From contig NZ_NOIS01000001.1 of assembly GCF_004137765.1 (NCBI RefSeq), positions 124,001-188,000 of the forward strand: 64,000 nucleotides of DNA. The letters run 5' to 3'. Shown in pieces: positions 16,813 through 23,787 of the stretch (the stretch's first letter is position 1; each line of letters begins with the position of its first letter). The notes below the pieces were generated by a model that was not told the DNA's origin, did no database searches, and worked only from the letters and a program-made list of their open reading frames with translations. Source of the DNA: Rothia uropygialis. Its GTDB lineage: Bacteria; Actinomycetota; Actinomycetes; Actinomycetales; Micrococcaceae. The position numbers were made by a program, and so were the translations under genes.

Positions 16813-17792
16813 GCAACATCCCCATGGAACTCTTTGAAGCCGAGGTCACGGGGACGGAACGCCTGAGCCGTGACTTCGTCCGAATCAGGCTCGCATCCGA
16901 ACAGCTGACCAGGTTGGCTGCCCCGGCGGGAGACGGGAGCGGCCAGGTCCTCGACTCCTATCTGAAGCTCTTCATTCCGCATCCTGAGCTATCGGGCCCC
17001 GTGCGCCTGGATCTCAATGACACCTGGCGGAAGGACTGGTTCGCCGCGGATCCCAAGGAACGCGGCGGCTGGATCCGTACCTATACCCTTCGGGATTCCC
17101 GGGCCTGGACCTCCCCTGCGGGAGGCAAGGGAGTCGAAATCGATGTCGATTTCGTCCTGCATCCTCCGGAGGGAAAATCCGAAGGCGGTGACCAGCCGCC
17201 CGAGATGGGGCCCGGCGCGACCTGGGCTTCCCGAGCGAAGGTCGGCGACAGTTTGAGCTTTATCGGCCCATCCCGTGAAGGGCAGCTCTGGTCGATGTGG
17301 AAGCCCGAGCAGGCTGACACTGTCATCGTGTGCGCCGACGAGACTGCTGTTCCCGCCGCTATGTCGGTCTTGCGCACTTTGCCGCAGGGTGCTCGTGCCC
17401 GATTCCTGTTGGAGGTCCCGGAAGGCAACGCCGAATTGGACCGCCATGCACAGCCGTTGATCGAGGAGGCCCGACGGCACGGCGACCTCGAACTCCACTG
17501 GCTCGAACGCCGAGAAGGCATGGTCCGAGGAAAACTCACGCTACAGGCTTTGCGCGAGGCGCTGGGCATCGAACCGCACGACGAGGACGCGGACAGCCCC
17601 CTCGGGGTCAAGGTTGCCGCGGATGAAATCGTGTGGAAGACCACTGAGCACCCGGGCAGCACGTACGTTTACCTGGCGGGCGAGGCCTCCGTGGTTCGTG
17701 CAGCGCGCCGAGTGTGTGTCAACGAAGCCAATATCGAGAAGTCGAGCATTTCCTTCATGGGCTACTGGAAAGCAGGCCACGCAGAGTCCTAG
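16809..17792 (+). CDS. Siderophore-interacting protein (flavin-dependent ferric-siderophore reductase)
   Basis: A 327-residue SIP-family protein. The N-terminal ferredoxin-reductase-like FAD domain has the flavin motif RTYTLR. The C-terminal NAD(P)H-binding part has VIVCADETAVPA, and the family ending SSISFMGYWKAG is complete. It reduces imported ferric siderophore in the cytoplasm to release ferrous iron. The ATG overlaps the ATPase stop (ATGA). Its presence as fifth gene suggests the imported chelate is a catecholate or hydroxamate siderophore that must be reduced. No siderophore synthesis genes are nearby, so the ligand may be made by other organisms. Confidence 0.9.
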   Translation: MSNIPMELFEAEVTGTERLSRDFVRIRLASEQLTRLAAPAGDGSGQVLDSYLKLFIPHPELSGPVRLDLNDTWRKDWFAADPKERGGWIRTYTLRDSRAWTSPAGGKGVEIDVDFVLHPPEGKSEGGDQPPEMGPGATWASRAKVGDSLSFIGPSREGQLWSMWKPEQADTVIVCADETAVPAAMSVLRTLPQGARARFLLEVPEGNAELDRHAQPLIEEARRHGDLELHWLERREGMVRGKLTLQALREALGIEPHDEDADSPLGVKVAADEIVWKTTEHPGSTYVYLAGEASVVRAARRVCVNEANIEKSSISFMGYWKAGHAES

Positions 17793-17922
17793 GGCCGTGC
17801 TGGGCTTTTTGCCCCGGCGTGTTGCGGTCCGCTGTGGGCGGGCCTAACGTCGTGGGTGTGGGTGCTTCGCATGGGGGCGAATTGCCTGTGATCCATGGAA
17901 GTACGCGTTGGTTTGGAGAGTT

Positions 17923-18780
17923 ATGTCCACAGTCGCCGATGAGGAATCGGAAGATCGCGCAGAGCGGGAGCCCATCCGATTCGTGGCCCTCGGAGATTCC
18001 TTCACGGAAGGAGTTGGGGACGAGGACCCCACACGCCCGAATGGAGTCCGTGGGTGGGCCGACCGTGTTGCGGAGCAGCTTACGCTCCGTTTCCCTCGGA
18101 CGACGTACGCGAATTTGGCGATTCGCGGCCGAACCATGGGTCCGATTCTCGATGAGCAGATCGAGGCGGCATTGGCTCTGGAACCGACGCTCGTGAGCAT
18201 TTACGGCGGCGGAAACGACATTCTGCGACCCAACGTGGACGTGGATGAGCTGATGGTTGGCTATGAGGACGCGATCTCGCGTCTGCGGTCGAGCGGGGCC
18301 CACGTCCTGACCTTTACTGGATTCGACGCGAAGAATTTCTACGGTGTCTTCAAGGGGACCCGGGGTCGCGCGGCGATCTACAATGAACTCCTGCGGGAAA
18401 TCGTTGACCGTCACGGAGTGATCTTGGTCGATTTCTGGCGCATGAGCAAAGAGTTCTCGGATGCTCGCTACTGGGCACCGGACCGTTTGCACATGAACAC
18501 CCGGGGCCACCGAAAACTTGCAGGCAAGGTCCTTGAAGCGCTGGACGTGACCCCGGCGGTGGATCTCGGATTGGAGCCACTGCCGCAAATGCGTCGTGTT
18601 TCACGCGTGCAAACCACCCGTGCCAACGTCGATTGGGTGCGCGAATTCGCGTTGCCGTGGGTCGGGCGTAGACTGAGGGGGACCTCATCAGGCGATTTGC
18701 TGTCACCGAAATACCCCGAGCTTCAGAGTATGACGGTGACGGAGCCTAGGGTTGATGAGGCGGCCGAATCCGGTGATTAA
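17923..18780 (+). CDS. SGNH/GDSL-family hydrolase
   Basis: A 285-residue esterase-type hydrolase. The nucleophile serine is in VALGDSFTEG (Ser26). Block III is YGGGNDI and the Asp-x-x-His pair is in APDRLHMN. No signal peptide is visible, so it is probably cytoplasmic. ATG 17923 is favoured over an ATG 15 bases upstream because GGAGAG lies just ahead of it. The C-terminal 60 residues after the hydrolase fold are family-specific. The substrate (acyl ester, lysophospholipid or acetylated sugar) is unknown. Confidence 0.82.
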   Translation: MSTVADEESEDRAEREPIRFVALGDSFTEGVGDEDPTRPNGVRGWADRVAEQLTLRFPRTTYANLAIRGRTMGPILDEQIEAALALEPTLVSIYGGGNDILRPNVDVDELMVGYEDAISRLRSSGAHVLTFTGFDAKNFYGVFKGTRGRAAIYNELLREIVDRHGVILVDFWRMSKEFSDARYWAPDRLHMNTRGHRKLAGKVLEALDVTPAVDLGLEPLPQMRRVSRVQTTRANVDWVREFALPWVGRRLRGTSSGDLLSPKYPELQSMTVTEPRVDEAAESGD

Positions 18781-18803
18781 GACCATGTTCTGCCCTGGGC
18801 AGG

Positions 18804-18832
18804 TTGCGCTTGGTACGGCTATTCCATAGTAT
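18804..18832 (+). promoter_or_regulatory. Putative promoter of the rpmB cluster
   Basis: A -35-like TTGCGC (18804-18809), a 17-base spacer and a -10 TAGTAT (18827-18832). If used, transcription starts near 18840 and leaves a leader of about 215 bases before rpmB. No Zur-type palindrome was seen between 18781 and 19056. Confidence 0.4.
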
Positions 18833-19056
18833 TTAACGCTGTCGTAGTGGTGAGTCCACCTCTCGGCACCGAAGAAAGCTTCACCGTTATCCCGCGGCGG
18901 GGACAGGACCTGAAAATCTCACGCAGGCGCCTGTTCCACACTCTGGCCCGGCGAATAACCCGGTGCTCTAAGTAGGTGACGGAGCGCTCGGAAGGCCCGC
19001 ATTCGTGTAGGCAACAACTGCGCACCGTCATTTTGTCAACATTTGGAGGAGAAACT

Positions 19057-19293
19057 ATGGCAGCCGTCTGCCAGGTGACCGGAGCTGTTCCCGGCTTTGG
19101 ACACAGCATTTCGCACTCGCACCGCCGCACCAAGCGCCGGTTCGATCCGAACATTCAGAAGAAGCGCTACTGGGTCCCGTCCCTTCGCCGCAACGTCACG
19201 CTGAACGTGTCCGCCAAGGGCATCAAGGTTATTGACAGCCGCGGTATCGACGCGGTCGTAGCCGACATCCTTGCACGCGGGGAGAAGATTTAA
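19057..19293 (+). CDS. rpmB: 50S ribosomal protein L28
   Basis: A 78-residue L28 with the family core [14 protein letters not shown] and the ending [16 protein letters not shown]. It has only one cysteine (MAAVCQVTG), so it is the zinc-free form, like the E. coli type. ATG 19057 follows TTGGAGGAG; the frame is open further upstream but has no such signal. It heads a tight cluster with L33 and S14. In many actinobacteria such zinc-free sets are alternatives made under zinc limitation. Confidence 0.93.
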   Translation: MAAVCQVTGAVPGFGHSISHSHRRTKRRFDPNIQKKRYWVPSLRRNVTLNVSAKGIKVIDSRGIDAVVADILARGEKI

Positions 19294-19295
19294 GC

Positions 19296-19466
19296 ATGGC
19301 ATCGAATACCAAGGACGTTCGTCCGATCATCAAGCTGAAGTCCACTGCCGGCACTGGTTACACCTACGTAACCCGCAAGAACCGCCGCAATAACCCGGAC
19401 CGCCTGGTCATGAAGAAGTACGACCCGGTTGTCCGCAAGCACGTTGATTTCCGAGAGGAGCGCTAA
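19296..19466 (+). CDS. rpmG: 50S ribosomal protein L33
   Basis: A 56-residue L33 with the usual [18 protein letters not shown] core. It ends in [17 protein letters not shown]. It has no cysteines, so the CxxC zinc ribbons of the zinc-binding form are absent. Two bases separate it from rpmB. It is too short for most automatic ORF lists but unmistakable by sequence. Confidence 0.93.
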   Translation: MASNTKDVRPIIKLKSTAGTGYTYVTRKNRRNNPDRLVMKKYDPVVRKHVDFREER

Positions 19467-19471
19467 GAGCA

Positions 19472-19777
19472 ATGGCCAAGAAGTCCAAGATCGCTCGTAA
19501 CGAGCAGCGCAAGGTCATCGTTGAGCGCTACGCGGAGAAGCGTGCTGCCCTCAAGAAGACCCTTGTAGACGAGAACGCATCCCCGGAGGAGCGCGAAGAG
19601 GCCCGTTTGGGCTTGCAGAAGCTCCCCCGCAATGCTTCTCCCATCCGTATCCGTAACCGCGACCAGATCGACGGTCGTCCGCGCGGCACCTTCCAGAAGT
19701 TTGGGATTTCCCGTGTTCGCTTCCGCCAGATGGCGCACCGCGGCGAATTGCCGGGAATTACCAAGTCAAGCTGGTAA
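19472..19777 (+). CDS. rpsN: 30S ribosomal protein S14, long zinc-free form
   Basis: A 101-residue S14, the long type. It shows [14 protein letters not shown] at the start and the conserved ending [18 protein letters not shown]. It contains no cysteine, unlike the 61-residue zinc-ribbon S14 found in many S10-spc operons. It begins 5 bases after rpmG. Whether a zinc-binding S14 exists elsewhere in the genome cannot be seen here. Confidence 0.95.
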   Translation: MAKKSKIARNEQRKVIVERYAEKRAALKKTLVDENASPEEREEARLGLQKLPRNASPIRIRNRDQIDGRPRGTFQKFGISRVRFRQMAHRGELPGITKSSW

Positions 19778-19845
19778 TTTTTCGGTTGTAGGCCGGTATA
19801 GTCGGCTTGAGCCAAGAAAATTCAAGTCTCAGGAGGGACACAGAT

Positions 19846-20130
19846 ATGGCTAAGAACCGTAGCGAACTCGTTTCAGAGGTTGCCGAGAAGTCAGGCATGA
19901 GCCAGGCCGCCGTCAATGGCGTTCTGGATGCTGTCTTCCAGGTTTTCGAATCCTCGGTTTCCAAGGGCGAGAAGATCACCATCCCCGGCTGGTTGTCGGT
20001 GGAGCGCACCGATCGTGCAGCACGCACCGGTCGTAACCCGCAGACCGGCGAGGCCATCAAGATCCCCGCTGGTCATGGCGTCAAGTTGAGCGCTGGTTCC
20101 AAGCTCAAAGCAGCTGTTGCCAAGAAGTAG
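19846..20130 (+). CDS. hup: DNA-binding protein HU
   Basis: A 94-residue HU-family protein without the long lysine-rich tail seen in mycobacterial HupB. The conserved parts are NRSELVSEVAEKSG at the start and the DNA-binding arm around RTGRNPQTGEAIKIPA. It compacts and bends DNA in the nucleoid. AGGAGG lies 9 bases before ATG 19846. A probable own promoter (TATAGT near 19797) lies in the 68-base gap after rpsN. A strong terminator follows. Confidence 0.95.
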   Translation: MAKNRSELVSEVAEKSGMSQAAVNGVLDAVFQVFESSVSKGEKITIPGWLSVERTDRAARTGRNPQTGEAIKIPAGHGVKLSAGSKLKAAVAKK

Positions 20131-20150
20131 TCATCCGACTGCAGACGCTT

Positions 20151-20188
20151 GAAAGCCCCGCGTTCCTGTTCAGGAATGCGGGGCTTTC
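20151..20188 (+). terminator. Rho-independent terminator of hup
   Basis: A stem made of GAAAGCCCCGC and its complement (with one bulge region around the loop CTGTTCAG) is followed by TTTGTCC. It lies 20 bases after the hup stop. Confidence 0.88.
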
Positions 20189-20314
20189 TTTGTCCTCATG
20201 GACGTCGTGTGATCCCTCGTACTAGCGGATCGCCCAGGGCGAAACCATTGGTAGACTGAGTGCGTCTTTCAGGCTGATCGCTGTCATGTCGAGGAACTCA
20301 GGGGGTGGACCGTC

Positions 20315-20953
20315 GTGACTTTCCGTGCCACGCCGAGTCGTTTGTCCCGCCTCGTTCGTGGTTGGAGTTTGGCCAGTATCGCGACCTTCACCGGCGTCGC
20401 CTCCCACGTCCTGGCCATGGGACATGTACCGCCTCCGGCCCTCGTGGCCGTTTGCTGGGCACTGTCCGGCCTGGTCTGCGTGCTGGTTTCCGGCATCAGA
20501 TGGTCGGTTTTCTCAACCGCTCTGAGCGTTATCTGCTCCCAGGGGATTCTTCACTGGCTCTTCGCGCAGACAGGCCATGATGTCGTCATGACGCAAGCCC
20601 ACGGAGAGCCCATGGTTGGTCATGCCGCCCACATGTCCCACGGAACCGGTTCTCTGACCGCTTCCGTCAGCGGGCAATCGACCGACCTTTCGAGCGGCAT
20701 GGTCATGATGCATCTTGCGGCAGCATTGCTGACCTACCTTGCTATTCGCCGCGGGGACGCCGCACTGGCCGCGCTGTCATTGGCCGTTCGGATCGGGCTT
20801 GAGCGAGTTTCTCCCATCCTGCCCGAAGCCGTCGCGGTAGTTCCTGCGTTCCGCCCGTTGCCGGTAGCCGGCATGGTTCGGGTACTGGTCCACAAGGCCT
20901 ACCCCGGCCCCGTCGCGCTCCGAGGGCCTCCCGCTCCTTTCGTCTCCGCATAA
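20315..20953 (+). CDS. Membrane protein with a His/Met-rich loop, copper locus
   Basis: A 212-residue protein with hydrophobic segments near 18-38, 43-60, 66-84 and 128-148. Between the third and fourth lies a loop unusually rich in histidine and methionine (TGHDVVMTQAH, then MVGHAAHMSHGTG), typical of copper-handling proteins. I cannot place it in a named family. It starts with GTG 20315. A -10-like TAGACT lies at 20252-20257. As first gene of the copper block it is a candidate copper sensor, carrier or membrane transporter (inference from composition and position). Confidence 0.65.
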   Translation: MTFRATPSRLSRLVRGWSLASIATFTGVASHVLAMGHVPPPALVAVCWALSGLVCVLVSGIRWSVFSTALSVICSQGILHWLFAQTGHDVVMTQAHGEPMVGHAAHMSHGTGSLTASVSGQSTDLSSGMVMMHLAAALLTYLAIRRGDAALAALSLAVRIGLERVSPILPEAVAVVPAFRPLPVAGMVRVLVHKAYPGPVALRGPPAPFVSA

Positions 20954-21032
20954 ATCCAATGACTCCGGGCCAGCAGCCTGGGCCTTCGCCCATGCCGCCC
21001 CGGAGAATTCAGCGACGAAAGAGAGTACAGGC

Positions 21033-21680
21033 ATGGCCCTGATAATGAAAAGCACCAAAAACCTTGAGAACCCGACGATGCGACGTCGCATCGCTGCCGT
21101 GCCAGCGACAATTGCGCTGGTGATCGTGGCACTTTTCATGAGCGGAACGGCGGCTCAAGCGCACGACCAGCTCGTGCAGACGGATCCGGCCCAGGACGGC
21201 AAGGTCAGCACCGCCCCTGACCACGTCACGTTGACCTTCTCCGGGAACATCACCAAAGTTCACAATGGCAACAAGGTCATTGTGACGGACTCCGAGGGCA
21301 ATACCGTGAGCACCGGTGACGCAACCGTCGAGGGCAAGGAAGTGACCCAGAAGGTCTCCTCGGATGCCAAGGACGAAACGTACAAAGTAGCTTGGCGTGT
21401 TGTTTCCGAAGACGGCCACCCGATCGAAGGGGCTTTCAACTTCACCGTGGGCCAGGGCGGTTCAGGGGACCAGGCATCGGCAACCAATGAAGCGTCAGCC
21501 GGCCCGAGCGATGATTCCTCTTCCGCCGAGGCGAATGACTCCGACAAGAAGGAGCAGGGCTCCGGTCTGCCCGTGTGGGTGAGTGCCGTCATCGGTGCTG
21601 TGATCGCTCTAGCGGTTCTGGCCGTCGTTGTGCTGCTCATCGCGCGGATTCGCGCCAAGAAGAACGACGAAAGGCGTTGA
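21033..21680 (+). CDS. copC: CopC-family copper-binding protein with C-terminal anchor
   Basis: A 215-residue protein. The signal peptide is cleaved after AQA, leaving His44 as mature N-terminus. With Asp127 and His129 (SEDGHP) it forms the histidine-brace copper(II) site of CopC. The body is a small beta-barrel (about 44-150). A Ser/Glu-rich linker and one transmembrane helix (about 180-205) follow, so the domain faces outside and is membrane-tethered, as is usual in Gram-positives. Start ATG 21033 follows AAAGAGAG; a start at codon 16 would give a more standard signal peptide. Confidence 0.88.
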   Translation: MALIMKSTKNLENPTMRRRIAAVPATIALVIVALFMSGTAAQAHDQLVQTDPAQDGKVSTAPDHVTLTFSGNITKVHNGNKVIVTDSEGNTVSTGDATVEGKEVTQKVSSDAKDETYKVAWRVVSEDGHPIEGAFNFTVGQGGSGDQASATNEASAGPSDDSSSAEANDSDKKEQGSGLPVWVSAVIGAVIALAVLAVVVLLIARIRAKKNDERR

Positions 21681-21694
21681 CGGTGGTGACCAAC

Positions 21695-22372
21695 ATGAAA
21701 ACATCTCGGTTTGTTCTCGTCCCTGCCGCCCTCGCGGTGAGCACTCTGCTTGCGTTGACCGGTTGCGGAGGGTCCCAGGAAGCAAGCCATGACAGCTCTT
21801 CCAAGGCCTCGGCTTCCTCCGGAGCGAATGCCTCGGACTCGGGCCTTGCCGTCAAGGACCCGTGGGCCAAAGCTGCAGATTCCGGCATGACCGCAGTATT
21901 CGGAACGCTGACCAACACATCGGATCACGAGGTCAAAGTGACCCAGGCGGAAACTAAGGCCTCTGACATGGTGCAGCTGCACGAGACAGTGACCGACAGC
22001 AAAACCGGTGCTTCGTCAATGCAAGAGAAAAAGGACGGATTCACGATCAAGCCTGGTGAATCGCTTGAACTCAAGCCCGGCGGAAACCACATTATGCTGA
22101 TGGACTTGAAGTGCTCGATGTTGGCCGGCGACAGTCTCAAGGTCACGCTCAAGACTTCGGACGACAAATCCATTGATGTCGACGCGCCGATCCGGGACTA
22201 CTCGGGCGCCAAAGAGAACTACGATCCGTCCGAAGAATCCGGTTCGTCCTCGGAACACGCCTCCGGTCACGACATGAACGATCATTCCGGCCATGACACG
22301 AGCGATCACTCCGGTCACGATATGTCGTCCATGAGCCCGAGCTCGAGCAAGCTCCCCAGCTGCTCGTCGTAA
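21695..22372 (+). CDS. PCuAC-type copper chaperone lipoprotein with His-rich tail
   Basis: A 225-residue lipoprotein (lipobox LTGC, Cys24). The PCuAC domain (DUF461) spans about 50-165. Its copper(I) ligands are His96, Met109, His132 and Met134, near the family pattern H-x10-M-x21-H-x-M. PCuAC proteins pass copper to the CuA or CuB centres of cytochrome oxidase. The C-terminus adds an unusual repeat of HSGHD/DHSGHD units (about 192-215), a second likely metal store. It starts 14 bases after copC. A GTG 9 bases upstream is an alternative start. Confidence 0.88.
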   Translation: MKTSRFVLVPAALAVSTLLALTGCGGSQEASHDSSSKASASSGANASDSGLAVKDPWAKAADSGMTAVFGTLTNTSDHEVKVTQAETKASDMVQLHETVTDSKTGASSMQEKKDGFTIKPGESLELKPGGNHIMLMDLKCSMLAGDSLKVTLKTSDDKSIDVDAPIRDYSGAKENYDPSEESGSSSEHASGHDMNDHSGHDTSDHSGHDMSSMSPSSSKLPSCSS

Positions 22373-22385
22373 GGGAGTGACCCCA

Positions 22386-23708
22386 ATGTCCGACAAACAG
22401 GAAGCTACGGCGCCACGACGTTCCCTGTGGAGCCGTAGGCATCTGCTCGTCGGAGGGGCGACTGCCTCCGTAGGTGCCGCCGCGGGAGCGGGCATCGAGC
22501 TCGCCCTCCGCGGCGGCCACCGCGGCTCGTCATCGCCCTTAGGCGAAGGCAATGAGGGAAATCCCCAAGCCGTGGACGGGGGCTCATCGCTCGCTTCGTC
22601 AACAGTTGGTTTCCACGGGAAGCGTCAGGCCGGGGTCGCGACTCCGGCTCCGGCCTTTGGTCATTTCATCGGGATTCGTTTGCGTCCGGACCTGGCTTCG
22701 GCAGACGTCCGCCGCATGCTGCGCATCGTGAGCGACGACGCCGCATCGCTGACATCCGGGAAAGGCCCGATCAACGATCAGGAACCCGAGCTCGCTGAAA
22801 TAGCCGCGAACCTCACCATCACCATCGGTTTCGGGGAGAAGATCTTTGACCTGGTCGATCCGAAGTCCAAACCGTATTGGCTCAAACCTCTTCCGGCTTT
22901 TGAACAGATCGATCGGCTCGGGGAGGAGTACGGCGAGTCCGATCTCCTGTTGCAAATCTGTTGCGATGACAAAATGACATTGGCCCACGCACAGAGAATG
23001 CTCCTCAAGGACACGCGCAGTTTCGGCAGCGTGCACTGGGTACAGGAAGGTTTTCGTAACGCAGCGGGCTCTTTGAAAAAGGGCACGACGATGCGGAACC
23101 TGTTCGGTCAGGTTGATGGAACGATCAATCCGAGTACGGACGACACGAGCATGGACGACATCGTCTATGGAAAGGCTGACGGGCTCGAACCCTGGGCCGA
23201 AGGGGGAACGTCATTGGTCATCCGCCGTATCCATATGAACTTGGATACGTGGGATGAGGTGGACAATCCCGGTCGCGAGGATTCCGTCGGACGCAAGCTG
23301 TCCAACGGTGCCCCACTGACCGGCCGGAAAGAAACGGATCCGGCCGACCTTTCCGCCAAGACGCCGGTCGGTTTTCCGGTGATCGCTGATTACGCCCACA
23401 TCAGAAGGGCGACCGCCCAAACCCCGGTCGAACGTATTCTGAGACGGCCGTACAATTATGATTTACCGGTTTCGAACGCGTCTGGCCTAGCGAAAGCCGG
23501 CTCCAGCGAAGGCGGAGTGAGCCGTACTGGGCTGATCTTCGCCTCCTACCAAGCCGATCCGGTCAAACAATTCGTACCCATTCAAAAACGTCTGGCCGAG
23601 TTGGACATGCTCAATACCTGGACCGTCCCCATTGGGTCCGCGGTCTTCGCGATTCCTCCGGGGTGCGAAGAGGGCGGTTTCATCGGGGACTTCCTGTTCC
23701 GTACGTAG
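22386..23708 (+). CDS. Dye-decolourising (DyP-type) haem peroxidase, Tat-exported
   Basis: A 440-residue DyP peroxidase. The N-terminus has a twin-arginine signal (RRHLLVGGA). The family GxxDG motif holds the distal catalytic Asp244 (GQVDGT). The proximal haem ligand is predicted as His338 in YAHIRRAT. It is EfeB-like, but no EfeU or EfeO lies nearby. In this position between PCuAC and CopD-CtaG it may protect the copper/oxidase maturation site from peroxide, or deal with haem. That role is inference. AAGGGAG precedes ATG 22386. Confidence 0.88.
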   Translation: MSDKQEATAPRRSLWSRRHLLVGGATASVGAAAGAGIELALRGGHRGSSSPLGEGNEGNPQAVDGGSSLASSTVGFHGKRQAGVATPAPAFGHFIGIRLRPDLASADVRRMLRIVSDDAASLTSGKGPINDQEPELAEIAANLTITIGFGEKIFDLVDPKSKPYWLKPLPAFEQIDRLGEEYGESDLLLQICCDDKMTLAHAQRMLLKDTRSFGSVHWVQEGFRNAAGSLKKGTTMRNLFGQVDGTINPSTDDTSMDDIVYGKADGLEPWAEGGTSLVIRRIHMNLDTWDEVDNPGREDSVGRKLSNGAPLTGRKETDPADLSAKTPVGFPVIADYAHIRRATAQTPVERILRRPYNYDLPVSNASGLAKAGSSEGGVSRTGLIFASYQADPVKQFVPIQKRLAELDMLNTWTVPIGSAVFAIPPGCEEGGFIGDFLFRT

Positions 23709-23718
23709 GTCCGGCTCC

Positions 23719-23752
23719 GCGCGACCTCGGTCGGCCTCGGCCGAGGTCGCGC
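23719..23752 (+). other. Hairpin between DyP peroxidase and CopD-CtaG
   Basis: Perfect 12-base arms (23719-23730 and 23741-23752) around a 10-base loop, starting 11 bases after the peroxidase stop. No T-run follows, so partial termination or mRNA processing is more likely than a full stop. Confidence 0.5.
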
Positions 23753-23787
23753 AGGCACCGACACACCACTTTCGATCCGAGGATTTG

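Noticed and set aside
18781-19056. Zur operator before rpmB
   Set aside because: I searched the gap by eye for a TGAAAA-type palindrome near the promoter and found none.
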